DNA of 64,000 nt, taken from Streptomyces spinoverrucosus. Lineage in GTDB: Bacteria; Actinomycetota; Actinomycetes; Streptomycetales; Streptomycetaceae. Made by a program: the position numbers and the translations under genes. Position 1 is the first letter of the stretch. Each line of letters opens with the position of its first letter. The stretch covers positions 1,302,001 through 1,366,000 of the forward strand of contig NZ_JADPZX010000001.1 of assembly GCF_015712165.1 (NCBI RefSeq), given 5' to 3'. Below, one piece after another: positions 8,746-18,965 of this stretch. Below the pieces are notes generated by a model. That model was not told where the DNA came from, made no database searches, and worked only from the letters and a program-made list of their open reading frames with translations.

Positions 8746-9001
8746 ACACGGTTTACATCGTCGACGCCGTCCGCACCCCGATCGGCCGCTACAACGGCGC
8801 CCTCGCGAGCGTTCGCCCCGACGACCTCGGCGCACATGCCATCCGCGAACTCCTCGCCCTCGGTCACCCCTCGGCGCCTCCGATGCCCGTCTCGCCGGCA
8901 CCGTGGCTCACCAGCTCGCCCGCCGGGGCAGTGGCACCGGCATCGCCACCCTCTGCATCGGCGTCGGCCAGGGCCTTGCCCTCGTCCTCGAACGCCAGTA
9001 G
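8742..9001 (+). pseudogene. pcaF: 3-oxoadipyl-CoA thiolase with large internal deletion and a frameshift
   Basis: GTG 8742 starts [20 protein letters not shown] through HAIRELLA, the normal thiolase N-terminus. It then jumps in frame to LGHP of the far C-terminal domain near 8858. A run of four C (8867-8870) where GHPLGAS needs five shifts the frame; with it repaired the end reads [20 protein letters not shown] and [14 protein letters not shown], stop 8999-9001. About 300 residues are missing, including the nucleophilic Cys. Inactive. Confidence 0.8.
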
Positions 9002-9016
9002 TCCTCGGGAGCCGCT

Positions 9017-9847
9017 GTGCCCGCGCCACACCTGCTGCACCACCACCTGGCCGGTCCGGTCGACGCGCCGCCGTTGGTCCTCGGTCCGTCCCTGGGCACC
9101 TCCAAGGCGGTCTGGGAACCCCAACTGCCCTCCCTGATCCGCCGTTTCCGGGTCCTGCGCTTCGATCTGCCCGGACATGGCGGTTCCACCACCGGGCCGC
9201 TGCGCGATCCCGGGCCCGGACGCACGACGGTCGAGGACCTCGCGTCCTTGGTGCTCGAACTGGCCGACCACCACGGCTGGGACCGCTTCCACTACGCGGG
9301 CATCTCCCTGGGCGGAGCCATCGGCGCCCACCTCGCGGCACACCACCCCGAACGTGTCGCGTCCCTGGCACTGGTCTGCTCCTCCGCGCACTTCGGGGCG
9401 CCGCAACCCTGGTACGAGCGCGCGGAACTCGTACGGCTCAAGGGGACCTCTCCCCTGCTGGTGACCAGCCCGGACCGCTGGTTCGCCACCGAGGAAATCG
9501 CCAAGTCCCCCTTCGGCCGCAGGCTGATCGGCAATCTCGCCGAGGCCGACCCCGTCGGCTACGCGGCATGCTGCGACGCCCTCGCCACGTACGACCTGCG
9601 CCCCGACCTGGCCAGGATCGCCGCACCCACCCTCGTCGTCGGGGGCTCCCACGACGTGGCGACTCCGGTGGAGCACGCGAAGGAACTCGCGGCGGGCATC
9701 CCGCGTGCCGTCCTGAAGGTCATCGGCTGCGGGCACCTCGCCGCCGAGCAGCCCCAGGCCCTGCGGGCCGCGCTCACCTCCCATCTGCCCGCGTCCCTCG
9801 CCGGAGGCGGAACACGGCTGGTTCCACCGTCCGACCGCAGCTCCTGA
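9017..9847 (+). CDS. pcaD: 3-oxoadipate enol-lactonase
   Basis: 276-residue alpha/beta hydrolase that opens 3-oxoadipate enol-lactone. Features: VLRFDLPGHGGSTTGPL, nucleophile elbow YAGISLGGAIG, acid LVVGGSHDVATPVEHA and final GCGHLAAEQP histidine. GTG 9017 has GGGAG five bases upstream and lies 15 bases after the thiolase stop. It seems intact but stranded among broken pathway genes. The last 20 residues are an extra tail beyond the usual end. Confidence 0.82.
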   Translation: MPAPHLLHHHLAGPVDAPPLVLGPSLGTSKAVWEPQLPSLIRRFRVLRFDLPGHGGSTTGPLRDPGPGRTTVEDLASLVLELADHHGWDRFHYAGISLGGAIGAHLAAHHPERVASLALVCSSAHFGAPQPWYERAELVRLKGTSPLLVTSPDRWFATEEIAKSPFGRRLIGNLAEADPVGYAACCDALATYDLRPDLARIAAPTLVVGGSHDVATPVEHAKELAAGIPRAVLKVIGCGHLAAEQPQALRAALTSHLPASLAGGGTRLVPPSDRSS

Positions 9848-9865
9848 CCTGCATTATGTGCTGCC

Positions 9866-10642
9866 CTAGAACTGGAGGGGGATGCGATATCCCGCGTCCA
9901 GGCGTGGGTTGGAGGCGTTGAAGTAGCCGTTCTCCACCAGGTGTGCGGCGAAGGCGGCGAACTCCTCGGGCCTGCCAAGGCGGCGGGGGCCGGCGAAGTG
10001 CTGGACTTGCTGGGCGATGGCCGCGTCGTCGGTGAAGCCGTCGAAGATCGGCGTGTCGAAGCCACCGGCGACGATGGTGTTGACGCGGATGCCGCGGCCG
10101 GCGAACTCGCGGGCGGCGGGGAGCGTCATGCCCACCAGCGCGGCCTTGGTCGCGGAGTATCCGACCATGCCGACGGTGCCGTCGTGGGCGGCGGCGGAGG
10201 AGGTGTTGATGATGACGCCTCGCTCGCCGTCGTCGTCCGGCTCGTTGTCGAGCATGGCCGCGGCGGCGTGGCTCATGACATTGAAAGTGCCGACGAGGTT
10301 CGTGGTGACCATCCGGCTGAACTCCGCGAGATCGGTCGGCGTTCCGTCGGCGGTGGTCAGCCCGACCGCGGCGATGTAACCGGCGGTGTTGAGGTTGATG
10401 TCGATCGCGCCGAACCGGTCGGTGGCAGCCTGGACGGCGGCGGTCACCTGCTCGGGGTCGGTGATGTCCGCGCCGAGGCCGAGGGCGTTGTCGCCGAGTT
10501 CGGCGGCGAGTTTCTCGGCGAGCTCGCGGCGGCGCCCGACGAGGACGACGTTCGCACCGCGTTCGGCGAAGTAGCGGGCCGCGCCCAGGCCGAGCCCCGA
10601 GGTGGCGCCGGCGATGAAGGCGGTCTTTCCCTGGATTTTCAT
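9866..10642 (-). CDS. short-chain dehydrogenase/reductase (type-2 3-hydroxyacyl-CoA dehydrogenase-like)
   Basis: 258 residues, single Rossmann-fold domain. Cofactor motif AGATSGLGLG near residue 11, acidic patch VVLVGRRRELAEKLA, NTAG in place of the usual NNAG, Ser in INTSSAAAHDG, catalytic YSATK. Start ATG 10642. It lies 35 bases after the next SDR in the same orientation, so the two are likely cotranscribed and controlled by the divergent TetR. Overall look is closest to acyl-CoA dehydrogenase-type SDRs; substrate unknown. Confidence 0.8.
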   Translation of the reverse strand: MKIQGKTAFIAGATSGLGLGAARYFAERGANVVLVGRRRELAEKLAAELGDNALGLGADITDPEQVTAAVQAATDRFGAIDINLNTAGYIAAVGLTTADGTPTDLAEFSRMVTTNLVGTFNVMSHAAAAMLDNEPDDDGERGVIINTSSAAAHDGTVGMVGYSATKAALVGMTLPAAREFAGRGIRVNTIVAGGFDTPIFDGFTDDAAIAQQVQHFAGPRRLGRPEEFAAFAAHLVENGYFNASNPRLDAGYRIPLQF

Positions 10643-10677
10643 GGCGGTGGAGGTGTTCCCTTCAGGGGCGGCGTGCG

Positions 10678-11628
10678 TCAGGAGCGAAGCATGGCGGTAC
10701 CGAGGTCCCAGAGCCGCTCCGCGTTGTTCTCGTCGAGGGCGTAGGGGAGCACACCGCGCTCGGAGTTGGGGCTGGGGTTGGTGTTGAGTTCGGCCTCGTT
10801 GCAGTCCTCGAAGTAGCGGCCGGTGACGCCTTCGAGCAGGGGGGACGCGGCCACCAGGACCGAGGTGGCGGCGCCTTCCTCGACGGTCTTCCAGTTGAAG
10901 TTCGCGAAGGCCTCCTCGATCTCTGGCGTCATGTTGTGCTGCTGGTGGCGCTGGAGGCCGGTGCGGATACCGCCGGGCATGACCGCGTTGGCGGTGATCC
11001 CGTCGTCGGCCCACCGCTTGGCCGCTCCCACTGCCAGCAGCACGTTGCCGGTCTTGGACTGGCCGTAGGCGGCCCACTCCTCGTAGGGGCGGCGCTCGAA
11101 GTGAATGTCGTCGAAGACCACCGGCGAGAACAGGTGGCCGACGGAGCTGAGCGAGACGATGCGCGCGCCGCCGGCGGCTGCGAGCGCGTCGTGGAGGCCG
11201 AGGGTCAGGTTGAAGTGGCCGAGGTAGTTGGTGGCGAACTGCAGTTCCCAGCCCTCGGGCGTGCGGTGGAGCTCGGGCAGGGCCATGATCCCGGCGTTGT
11301 TGACCAGGATGTGCAGGGGGCCCTGCCAGGCGTCGGTGAAGGACGCGACGGAGGCGCGGTCGGTCAGCTCCAGCGGCGCGGCGGTCACCTTGGGGTTGCC
11401 GGTCTTGGCCGTGATCTCCTGGGCGACACGGTTGCCCGCCTCGACGTTGCGGACGGCGAGGGTGACATCCGCACCGGCACTGGCCAGGGCGCGTGCCGTT
11501 TCCACGCCGATGCCGGAGGCCGCGCCGGTGATGATCGCGCGCTTGCCGGTCAGGTCGACGCCCTCGATGACCTCGTCGGCGGTGGTGTGAAAGCCGAAGG
11601 GCGTGGTGAAACGCTCATGCGTGCTCAT
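10678..11628 (-). CDS. short-chain dehydrogenase (retinol dehydrogenase/WW-oxidoreductase-like SDR)
   Basis: 316 residues. Marks: TGAASGIGVETARALASAGA, NNAGIMALPELHRTPEGWEL, NYLGHFNLT, AYGQSKTGN (YxxxK) and VMPGGIRTGL, typical of the longer atypical SDRs common in Streptomyces that reduce diverse carbonyls with NADPH. ATG 11628. Two operator-like palindromes lie 77-119 bases upstream, next to a divergent TetR gene. Confidence 0.82.
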   Translation of the reverse strand: MSTHERFTTPFGFHTTADEVIEGVDLTGKRAIITGAASGIGVETARALASAGADVTLAVRNVEAGNRVAQEITAKTGNPKVTAAPLELTDRASVASFTDAWQGPLHILVNNAGIMALPELHRTPEGWELQFATNYLGHFNLTLGLHDALAAAGGARIVSLSSVGHLFSPVVFDDIHFERRPYEEWAAYGQSKTGNVLLAVGAAKRWADDGITANAVMPGGIRTGLQRHQQHNMTPEIEEAFANFNWKTVEEGAATSVLVAASPLLEGVTGRYFEDCNEAELNTNPSPNSERGVLPYALDENNAERLWDLGTAMLRS

Positions 11629-11704
11629 GTGTGTGGTCTCCGTTCATATGGGCGCTCCCCGTCACCTCTTGGCCGCTCTCGCGGCAGGGGCGCCGATCGT
11701 TATG

Positions 11705-11838
11705 CGGAATCGATTCCGGTAATTCAAGTTAAGCGGAATCGATTCCGATTGCAAGTCCGTGCGAGGTGCCTCCGGCTGCGCCTCGGCCCGGCGGTGGCGG
11801 CCCGGCCGGTATGTATGATGGGAAGTGGAATACATTCC
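11705..11838. promoter_or_regulatory. three operator-like palindromes in the SDR/TetR divergent region
   Basis: CGGAATCGATTCCG occurs twice, at 11705-11718 and 11734-11747, centres 29 bp apart. A related GGAATACATTCC lies at 11827-11838, 18 bases before the TetR GTG. The GGAAT/ATTCC arms are identical in all three. The geometry fits cooperative TetR binding that controls both directions. Confidence 0.65.
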
Positions 11839-11855
11839 GGTTTGTGGAGGTGGCC

Positions 11856-12428
11856 GTGACGGGGGCTGTGCAGCGCAGGCCGCGTGCAGATGGGCAGCGC
11901 AATCGTGCGCGCATCCTCGAGGTGGCGTTGCGGCTGTTCGTGGAGCGCGGTGCGGAAGTCCCGTTCACCGAGATCGCCAAGGAGGCCGGCGTCGGTGTGG
12001 GGACGGTCTACCGCCACTTTCCGGCGCGAGAGGACCTCATCGAAGCGGCGTACCGTTCGGAGCTGGACGCAGTGTGCGCCGCTGCCGGGGAGCTGATCGA
12101 GGCGATGCCGCCCGCTGATGCCCTGCGTACCTGGATGGACCGTTTCATCGACTACTGGGCCACCAAGATCGGTCTGACGGATGCGATCCGAGCCGTCGTG
12201 GCCGCGGGCGGGGACCCGTTCGCGCAGAGCCGTGAGCGGCTCGATGACGCGGTTGGCGCGCTGCTGTCGGCGACCGCCGCGGCAGGATTTACGCGTCCCG
12301 AGGTCAAAGCGGACGATCTGGTGGTGTCACTCAGCGGCATCGCCATGGTCGTCGGCGTACTCGAGGATCGCGAACAGGTGGGTCGGATGCTCGACCTTCT
12401 GTACGAAGGAATGCGAACCCGGCCGTAA
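11856..12428 (+). CDS. TetR family transcriptional regulator
   Basis: 190 residues. HTH region NRARILEVALRLFVERGAEV then FTEIAKEAGVGVGTVYRHFP, followed by a SBP65-type ligand domain (TWMDRFIDYWATKIGLTDAI). GTG 11856 has GGAGG five bases upstream, so it is preferred to in-frame ATG 11814 which has no good site. Probable repressor of the divergent SDR pair. Confidence 0.85.
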   Translation: MTGAVQRRPRADGQRNRARILEVALRLFVERGAEVPFTEIAKEAGVGVGTVYRHFPAREDLIEAAYRSELDAVCAAAGELIEAMPPADALRTWMDRFIDYWATKIGLTDAIRAVVAAGGDPFAQSRERLDDAVGALLSATAAAGFTRPEVKADDLVVSLSGIAMVVGVLEDREQVGRMLDLLYEGMRTRP

Positions 12429-12672
12429 GGGGTGAGGCTGCCCGCGCCTTCGACCGTCCTCGCGCTTTCATTGAACGCGCCGAACCCGGAGGGGCGTACC
12501 TGTGTCGACGCGCCATCGGACAGGTGCCCCCCGGCGAGGCGTCCAGTTGGTCCATGTTCGGATGCGGCTGGCCGACGAAAGCGAGAGCGTCGAGGCCGAG
12601 GATGGCGAGGAGCTACGCTGCCGGGAGGTCATCCACCTGGTCAGGCCGATACAGCCATGTGCCAGGGTCGCC
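12429..12672. other. intergenic stretch between convergent genes
   Basis: 244 bases between the TetR stop and the SWIM-protein stop. Frames are open in several phases but none has a start with a ribosome site. On the minus strand near 12530-12650 a coding-like run (LYRPDQVDDLPAA, stop, LLAILGLDALAFVGQPHPNM) is interrupted by TAG and may be a gene remnant. I cannot assign it. Confidence 0.3.
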
Positions 12673-15420
12673 TCATGGTTCGTCCATGGCGCCGAGGCCG
12701 GTCAGGGCGCCGACCGGGTCGGGGTCCGGGGTGCCTCGGGGCCACCAGTCGTCCCGGCCCGGTTCGGACTCGTAGGCGTACCAGAGGGCGTCGCGGCCCA
12801 GGCGGAGCTGGACGTGGCCGTTCGGGTGGGTGAGGCGGTTGCGCCAGGGGCGGAAGGCGGGGAGGTCGGCGGCGAGGAGGAGGGGGCGGGCGCGGTCGAA
12901 GCGGCCGGCCGGTGGATCCCAGGGTTCTTCGAGCGCGGCGAGGCCGTCGAGGCCGCCCTGCCGCCAGGCGGCGACCGCGCGCGCCAGCTCCGCCGGGCTA
13001 CGGCCGACGGCGGAGGCGAGCGAGGAGTACAGGGCGCGTGTGCCGGCGGTGAGGCCGGAGCCGGGGCGGGCCGCCGCGAGTCGTACCGCGTCCTGCCACA
13101 GCGTCAGCTCCGCGACCGGGTCGTGGCCGGTGACGAGCACGGCGTGGGCACGGGCGGCGGCGTCGGTGGCCAGCTGGTCCAGCGCGAACGGGTCCGGGCC
13201 GCCCGGGGCGGCGGGGTAGACCGGGGGTTGTTCGGGGTGCGGTGGGGCGGGCAACGGGGGCGGGAGGGGTGGACGTTCGCTTCGGGCCAGGGCGTCGGTG
13301 GCCCGGATGCCCGGCAGCGGGGCCGGTTCCCGCTCCTGGGCGGCGCGGGCCGCGCGGGTGGCGTTGCGGCGGGACAGGGCGTCGAGCAGCTCGCGTTCGC
13401 CCCGGCCGCGCAGCAGGAGCAGGACGAAGGGATCGGCGTCGAGCAGGCGCGCGGTCTGGTAGCAGAGGGCGGCGGCGTGCTTGCAGGGGTGGCCGCGGTC
13501 GGGGCAACTGCAGTGCGGGTCGAGGTCGCCGGGGCCCGGGAGCAGCGGGACGTCGCCGTCCGCGAGCGCCTGGGGCATCTCCTTGTCGAGCAGCGCCGCG
13601 ATATGGCCGGGCCGGTCGGCGGCGGCGTCCAGGAACCGCTCCCAGTCCGCGTCGTCCAGCGTGCGCAGCCGCACTTGCACGCGGTAGGGCCGGGGGCGGC
13701 TGCCGCGGACGTACGCCAGGACGAGGCCCGGGGTCACCGTGATGGCGTCCACATGGCCCTGCTGGGCGTAACCACGTCCGCGCGCCAGCCGCTTGACGTC
13801 CAACGCGCCCTGCTCCAGCGCGCTGATCCAGGCGTTGCCCCACCAGGTCTCCGCGAAGGGCGCGTCCTCGTCCGAGGGGCGGGGCGGGAACGCGGGGAAG
13901 GTGCGGCGCAGGTCTCCGTCCCGGTGGGGGGAGGCCATGGAGCGGGGGACGCGGGGAGTTGCGGCGGCGGGTTCGGGGTGGGGGGTGGTGGTGCCCTCCG
14001 GGGGTGCGGCAGCGGGCGGCACGGAGGGGGGCTTGCGGTTCGGGTCGGCGGTGGCGCGCTCCTGGGGTGCGGCGGCGGGTTCGGGGTGTGGGGTGGTGCC
14101 CTCCGCGGGTGCGGCAGCGGGCGGCACGGAGGGGCTATTGCGCTTTGGGTCGGCGGTGGCGCGCTCCTGGGGTGCGGCGGCGGGTTCGGGGTGTGGGGTG
14201 GTGCCCTCCCCGGGTGCGGCAGCGGGCGGCCCAGAGGGGGTCGCGCGGTTCGGGTCGGCGGTGATGTGCTCCGCGGGCGCGGCGGCGGATTCGGGGAGTG
14301 GGGTGGTGGTGCCCTCCGCGGGTGCGGCAGCGGGCGGCCCAGAGGGGATTGTGTGGTTCGGGTCGTGGGCGGGCGGACGCTCGTGCGTCGCGGTTGCCGG
14401 GGCCGGCGGCTTGACTGCGCTCGCGAGCAACTCGCCCAGTTCACGCGGGCGTCGGGACCCAGTAGCCGGTCGGGGCAGCGGGGTGGGGCGCGGCGGCGTC
14501 GGTGCGGATCGGTACGCCGAACGGGCCTCCGGCTCGACGTCCGTGGCCTCGATGTCCTCCCTTACCTGCCGTGCCTGCGCCTCCCGCTCGCTTCGGGCAG
14601 CGCGCAGGGCGTCGCGCGCGACGTCGGCGGGACGGGTGGAGGGCCGGGCCCTTGCCGGAGTGGTGGGGTCCGGGTCCTCGCCGGGGGCGTCGGGGACACC
14701 GGCGGCCGATGCCCCGCTGGGCGCCCGGTCCGATCCGTCCCCCGGTGCTTCGGCCGCCCCGGCGTCCGCGGCGACGGCCCGCCGAGTCGACACCGCGCGC
14801 CGCAGCGCGGCCCGAGCGGCGTCACCGGGCCGGGCCTCGTGGCTCGCGGAGTTGCCCGGTTCGGGGTCGGGTGCGGCTGCCTGACGTCGGTCACGAGGCA
14901 GGCTCCGGCCGTCCACGGCGTCACCCGAATCCTCCTCCCGGCTCCTCAGCCCCCGAGCAGCCCGCAGAGCCCGACGCGCCACGTCAGCGGGCCGCGCCTG
15001 CGCCACCGCTTCAGCTTCCTCCCCCAGGTGCTGCGAACCGCAACCCGCCTCGGCCCCCTCCCCCAAGCCCTGCGAAAGGCGACCCGCTCCGACCCCCTTT
15101 CCCAAGCCCTGCGCACCACGACCCGCCTCGCCCCCCTCCCCCAAACCCTGCGCACCACGACCCGCCTCGCCCCCCTCCCCCAAACCCTGCGCACCACGAC
15201 CCGCCTCGCCCCCCTCCCCCAAACCCTGCGCACCACGACCCGCCTCGCCCCCCTCCCCCAAACCCTGCGCACCACGACCCGCCTCGCCCCCCTCCCCCAA
15301 ACCCTGCGCACCACGACCCGCCTCGCCCCCCACCCCCGCGCCCTCCTCACCCGACGCCAGCGCCTCATCAGGCACCTCACCGTCACCCCACACCCAGGGC
15401 CGCCCCCGCTCCCCCGTCAC
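12673..15420 (-). CDS. SWIM zinc finger protein with tandem-repeat N-terminal half
   Basis: 915 residues. The C-terminal half has the SWIM motif [12 protein letters not shown] (CxCx6CxH, near residues 635-647) after [20 protein letters not shown], the usual start of this actinobacterial family. Bacterial SWIM proteins pair with SNF2 helicases; here GTG 15420 overlaps the helicase stop (GTGA). The N-terminal half is low-complexity: eight 13-residue units (consensus [13 protein letters not shown]), three spaced RPADVARxALRAAR segments and nearly four 35-residue [19 protein letters not shown] units. Most homologues lack so much repeat. Exact role unknown; DNA or protein binding beside the helicase is inferred. 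Confidence 0.8.
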   Translation of the reverse strand: MTGERGRPWVWGDGEVPDEALASGEEGAGVGGEAGRGAQGLGEGGEAGRGAQGLGEGGEAGRGAQGLGEGGEAGRGAQGLGEGGEAGRGAQGLGEGGEAGRGAQGLGKGVGAGRLSQGLGEGAEAGCGSQHLGEEAEAVAQARPADVARRALRAARGLRSREEDSGDAVDGRSLPRDRRQAAAPDPEPGNSASHEARPGDAARAALRRAVSTRRAVAADAGAAEAPGDGSDRAPSGASAAGVPDAPGEDPDPTTPARARPSTRPADVARDALRAARSEREAQARQVREDIEATDVEPEARSAYRSAPTPPRPTPLPRPATGSRRPRELGELLASAVKPPAPATATHERPPAHDPNHTIPSGPPAAAPAEGTTTPLPESAAAPAEHITADPNRATPSGPPAAAPGEGTTPHPEPAAAPQERATADPKRNSPSVPPAAAPAEGTTPHPEPAAAPQERATADPNRKPPSVPPAAAPPEGTTTPHPEPAAATPRVPRSMASPHRDGDLRRTFPAFPPRPSDEDAPFAETWWGNAWISALEQGALDVKRLARGRGYAQQGHVDAITVTPGLVLAYVRGSRPRPYRVQVRLRTLDDADWERFLDAAADRPGHIAALLDKEMPQALADGDVPLLPGPGDLDPHCSCPDRGHPCKHAAALCYQTARLLDADPFVLLLLRGRGERELLDALSRRNATRAARAAQEREPAPLPGIRATDALARSERPPLPPPLPAPPHPEQPPVYPAAPGGPDPFALDQLATDAAARAHAVLVTGHDPVAELTLWQDAVRLAAARPGSGLTAGTRALYSSLASAVGRSPAELARAVAAWRQGGLDGLAALEEPWDPPAGRFDRARPLLLAADLPAFRPWRNRLTHPNGHVQLRLGRDALWYAYESEPGRDDWWPRGTPDPDPVGALTGLGAMDEP
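13955..14345 (-). repeat. 105-bp coding tandem repeat, about 3.7 copies
   Basis: Inside the SWIM gene. Each 35-residue unit contains [20 protein letters not shown] followed by [14 protein letters not shown]. The two middle copies are nearly identical at the DNA level; the outer ones have drifted and one has an extra codon. In-frame length keeps the gene open. Confidence 0.8.
15022..15333 (-). repeat. 39-bp coding tandem repeat, eight copies
   Basis: Inside the 5' part of the SWIM gene. The 13-residue unit is [13 protein letters not shown]. Six copies are almost perfect at the base level and two at the downstream end ([26 protein letters not shown]) are diverged. Recent expansion is likely, so copy number should vary among strains. 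Confidence 0.85.
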
Positions 15421-18230
15421 GACGCCCTCCGCAGCGACACGAGGTCGGACAGCTCACGGTCCGTCAGCTCTGTGAGGGCCGCCTCCCCGGAGCCGAGGAT
15501 CGCGTCGGCCAGGGCGCGCTTGGACTGGAGCATCTCGGCGATGCGGTCTTCCACCGTGCCCTCGGTGATCAGGCGGTGTACCTGGACGGGCTGGGTCTGG
15601 CCGATGCGGTAGGCGCGGTCGGTGGCCTGTTCCTCGACCGCCGGGTTCCACCAGCGGTCGAAGTGGACGACGTGGCCCGCGCGGGTGAGGTTCAGGCCGG
15701 TGCCGGCGGCCTTGAGGGACAGCACGAGGACCGGGGTGGCGCCGCCCTGGAAGCGGTCCACCATGCGTTCGCGTTCCGGTACCGGTGTGCCGCCGTGCAG
15801 CAGGTCCACCGGGACGGCCCTGGCGGACAGGTGGGACGTGATGAGGCGGGCCATGCCGACGTACTGCGTGAAGACCAGCGCCGAGCCGTCCTCCGCGAGG
15901 AGCGTGTCCAGCAGCTCGTCCAGCAGGGCGAGTTTGCCGGAGCGGGCGGCGAGCCGGTCGCCGCCGTACGGGGCGTGCTCCTCCTTCAGGTACAGCGCCG
16001 GGTGGTCGCAGATCTGCTTGAGCGAGGTCAACAGCTTCAGCACCAGGCCACGGCGCGCCATGCCCTCCGCGGTCTCGATGGCCAGCATGGACTCCCGCAC
16101 CACCGCCTCGTACAGCGCGGCCTGTTCGCGGGTGAGCGGCACCGGGTGGTCGGTCTCCGTCTTGGGCGGCAGTTCGGGGACGATCCCGGGGTCGGACTTC
16201 TTGCGGCGCAGCAGGAAGGGGCGGACGAGTCGGGCGAGGCGGGTCACCGCCTCCTCGTCCTCGCCGGTCTCCACCGCGCGGGCGTGCCGGGCGCGGAAGG
16301 ACTTCAGTGGGCCGAGCAGGCCGGGCGTCGTCCAGTCCAGCAGTGCCCACAGCTCGGAGAGGTTGTTCTCGACCGGGGTGCCGCTCAGGGCGACGCGCGC
16401 CGGCGTCGGGATGGTGCGCAGGGCTTTCGCCGTCGCCGAGTACGGGTTCTTGACGTGCTGTGCCTCGTCGGCGACGACCATGCCCCACTTCTGCTGGGCG
16501 AGCGTCGCCGCCGCCGACCGCATCGTGCCGTACGTGGTGAGGACGAAGCCGCCGTCGAGGTCGTCCAGGGTGCGTTCCGTGCCGTGGTGGCGGCGGACGG
16601 GGACGCCGGGCGCGAACCGCTCGATCTCCCGCTGCCAGTTGCCGAGCAGGGAGGCCGGGCAGACCACCAGGGTCGGTTCGGTGCGGGCGCGTTTGAGGTG
16701 GAGGGCGATGACGGTGACCGTCTTGCCGAGTCCCATGTCGTCGGCGAGGCAGCCGCCGAGGCCGAGGGAGGTCATCAGGTCGAGCCAGGCCAGGCCCCGG
16801 AGTTGGTAGTCACGGAGGGTGGCGCGCAGGCCGGCGGGCGGCTCGGCGGGCCGCAGCCCGGCGGTGAGGCGGTCGCGCAGCGCGGCCAGCGCGCCGACCG
16901 GCACCGCCTCGACCTGCTCGCCGTCGATCTCCGCGGTGCCGGTGAGCGCGACGGACAGGGCGTCCACCGGGTCGAGCAGGCCCAGCTCGCGCTTGCGGGC
17001 CTTGCGGACCAGCGCCGGGTCGACCAGGACCCACTGGTCGCGCAGCCGGACGACGGGGCGGTGGGCCTCGGCGAGCGCGTCCATCTCGGCCTCGCTCAGC
17101 GGCTCGCCGCCGAGCGCCAACTGCCAGCGGAACTGCAGCAGTTCCTCGCTCTCGAAGAAGCCGGTGCCGTCGGTCGCCGAGCCGGGCGCCGGCCGGACCA
17201 CCGCGGCGGCCGTCAGGTCCCGTGCCAGGTCGCGGGGCCAGTGCACGGCGACGCCGGCCGCCGCGAGCCGGGCGGCCGCCGCGCCCAGCAGGTCGCCCAG
17301 CTCCGGCTCGGACAGGGCGAGCACGTCGGGCACGTCCTGCTCGGCGAGCTGGTCCAGCGGCGCCCAGACGCGGGCCGCGCGCCGGACCGCGAGCGCGGCG
17401 TCCACCCGCGCGCGGGGACCGAAGTCGCCGTCCGCGTCCCCCGTCCACAGCGCCGCCGCGTCCACCACGAGCGTCGGGTCGGCGAGGCTGTGCACCTGCA
17501 CGATCGCCGCGCCCGCCCGGCGTACCCGCTCGCCGTCCTCGCCCGCGTCGAACAGGTCGTGCGCCGACAGATCCAGGCGCAGGGAGATCCGTACGCCCGC
17601 GTCCATCCCGGCGGCGACCTCCGCCGCCCAGTCGTGGGCGGCGGGCAGGCGCTGGGGCGCGCGGGCCGCGAAGGGCCTGCCGCAGGCGTGCTCGGCGGCG
17701 GGGGTGCGCGGGAGGGTGTCCGCGACCGCGTCCAGGAAGGCCCGCATCAGCGCCTCCGGCTCGGGCAGCCGCAGCGGGCCCGGACCGGGCAGCGGCACCG
17801 CATGCCCCTCGTACGGCAGCGCGGCGGCCACCGCGCGCAGGTGGGCGATGTCGTCGGGGTCGAGGGGGCCGGCCCGCCAGGCGTCGTGCCCGCTGGGTGT
17901 CAGCCCGGGCAGCAGGCGCCCCCGGGCGGCGAGTCGCAGCGCGTGCAGGGCGGCCGCGCCCCAGCAGGCCGTGGCGGGGTGGGCGGCCGGATCGTGCCGG
18001 GCCCGGACGAGCGACGGCAGGGCCTCGCCGATCGGCAGGGTCAGCGCCGGGATCTCCTTGCGGCGGACGCCCGCGCCATGGGGTCGTACGACGGTCAGTG
18101 GCGTGGAGGCGGGGCCGGGCGCCGTCGACGTACCGCCACCGTCCGGGTCCCAGAAAGCCACGCGTCCCTCGCGCGGCACCGGTGCGGGCAGGAAGACAGC
18201 CGCCAGCCCCTCGGGCACGGATCCGCCCAT
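15417..18230 (-). CDS. SNF2-family DEAD/DEAH-like helicase (Swi2/Snf2 ATPase)
   Basis: 937 residues. N-terminal SNF2-associated domain, then the ATPase core: motif [11 protein letters not shown] near residue 498, motif [12 protein letters not shown] near 585, motif [17 protein letters not shown]-terminal helicase motifs [20 protein letters not shown] and [17 protein letters not shown] near 850-880. Such proteins translocate on double-stranded DNA. ATG 18230 starts [20 protein letters not shown]. Cotranscribed with the overlapping SWIM protein. Targets in Streptomyces are unknown. Confidence 0.9.
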   Translation of the reverse strand: MGGSVPEGLAAVFLPAPVPREGRVAFWDPDGGGTSTAPGPASTPLTVVRPHGAGVRRKEIPALTLPIGEALPSLVRARHDPAAHPATACWGAAALHALRLAARGRLLPGLTPSGHDAWRAGPLDPDDIAHLRAVAAALPYEGHAVPLPGPGPLRLPEPEALMRAFLDAVADTLPRTPAAEHACGRPFAARAPQRLPAAHDWAAEVAAGMDAGVRISLRLDLSAHDLFDAGEDGERVRRAGAAIVQVHSLADPTLVVDAAALWTGDADGDFGPRARVDAALAVRRAARVWAPLDQLAEQDVPDVLALSEPELGDLLGAAAARLAAAGVAVHWPRDLARDLTAAAVVRPAPGSATDGTGFFESEELLQFRWQLALGGEPLSEAEMDALAEAHRPVVRLRDQWVLVDPALVRKARKRELGLLDPVDALSVALTGTAEIDGEQVEAVPVGALAALRDRLTAGLRPAEPPAGLRATLRDYQLRGLAWLDLMTSLGLGGCLADDMGLGKTVTVIALHLKRARTEPTLVVCPASLLGNWQREIERFAPGVPVRRHHGTERTLDDLDGGFVLTTYGTMRSAAATLAQQKWGMVVADEAQHVKNPYSATAKALRTIPTPARVALSGTPVENNLSELWALLDWTTPGLLGPLKSFRARHARAVETGEDEEAVTRLARLVRPFLLRRKKSDPGIVPELPPKTETDHPVPLTREQAALYEAVVRESMLAIETAEGMARRGLVLKLLTSLKQICDHPALYLKEEHAPYGGDRLAARSGKLALLDELLDTLLAEDGSALVFTQYVGMARLITSHLSARAVPVDLLHGGTPVPERERMVDRFQGGATPVLVLSLKAAGTGLNLTRAGHVVHFDRWWNPAVEEQATDRAYRIGQTQPVQVHRLITEGTVEDRIAEMLQSKRALADAILGSGEAALTELTDRELSDLVSLRRAS

Positions 18231-18350
18231 ACGTCCTGTCACCTCCCGCCCGCACATCGGATCAGTCGTCTTCGACTCTACGGGCGGGGTCTGACAATCG
18301 GCTCCGGCGGCCCGGACCGGACCGGACGGGAGCAGAGGCGGCAAGGCCCG

Positions 18351-18965
18351 TCAGGGAATCAGGCGCGAGACGACGTACACCATGGGGTACTTCGGATTGC
18401 CGGTGTTCACCACGATGTCCTGCGTCGGCTTGGGGTTCTTCTGCTGGTGGACCAGGCCCCAGTCGGCGCCGGGCCGGGCGCCCGCGCCCGAGAACCTCCA
18501 GCCCGTGACGTGCCGGTCGCGCGAGCCGATCGTGATGTCGCCCTTGGTCAGCTCGCTTCGGCTGACGCCGACCTCCTTGAGGAAGGCGTCCAGCCCGGCG
18601 TGCGTGGTCTGGAACTGCACGTAGAGGCGGCTGGTCTTCCAGTTGTTCGTCTCGTACCAGGCGACCTTGTTGGAGGGATGCGGTATCGGCACCTGGTACA
18701 GCCGCCGCTGCACCTTCGACGGCCAGCCCTTGGTCAGGCCCCGCGCCGAGTACTTCTTCTCCTTGTCCTTGCCGCTGTCGCGGCTCTGGTTGGCGGAGAT
18801 CACCAGGTATCCGGCGGGGATGCCGATGAGCAGCACGATGATGAGCAGGGTGAGCGCCCTGCGGCCCATCACATGGCGGCGGTTCTCGGCCGGCGCCTGC
18901 GGCTGGTCGGCAGGCGCCTGCGGCTGTTCGGCCGGAGCCGCCTGGGGCGGCAGCGAGCTCGTCAC
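18351..18965 (-). CDS. single-pass membrane protein of unknown function
   Basis: 204 residues. Cytoplasmic start rich in Pro/Gln/Ala with repeated QPQAPA, one membrane helix LTLLIIVLLIGIPAGYLVIS near residues 37-57, then an extracytoplasmic domain (PSKVQRRLYQVPIPHPSNKV, YVQFQTTHAGLDAFLKEVGV). GTG 18965 overlaps the stop of the ROK kinase (GTGA), indicating translational coupling. The outer domain is not one I recognise. Confidence 0.7.
   Translation of the reverse strand: MTSSLPPQAAPAEQPQAPADQPQAPAENRRHVMGRRALTLLIIVLLIGIPAGYLVISANQSRDSGKDKEKKYSARGLTKGWPSKVQRRLYQVPIPHPSNKVAWYETNNWKTSRLYVQFQTTHAGLDAFLKEVGVSRSELTKGDITIGSRDRHVTGWRFSGAGARPGADWGLVHQQKNPKPTQDIVVNTGNPKYPMVYVVSRLIP

Noticed and set aside
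12429..12672. Possible gene remnant with LYRPDQVDDLPAA
   Set aside because: Interrupted by a stop and too short to assign; left as intergenic.
15022..15333. CRISPR-like array
   Set aside because: Units are contiguous with no spacers and encode an in-frame 13-residue repeat.
12502..15612. Very long plus-strand open frame (1036 codons) opposite the SWIM gene
   Set aside because: It is a shadow of the GC-rich minus-strand gene and its repeats; no family features, while the minus frame has a SWIM motif and overlap with the helicase.
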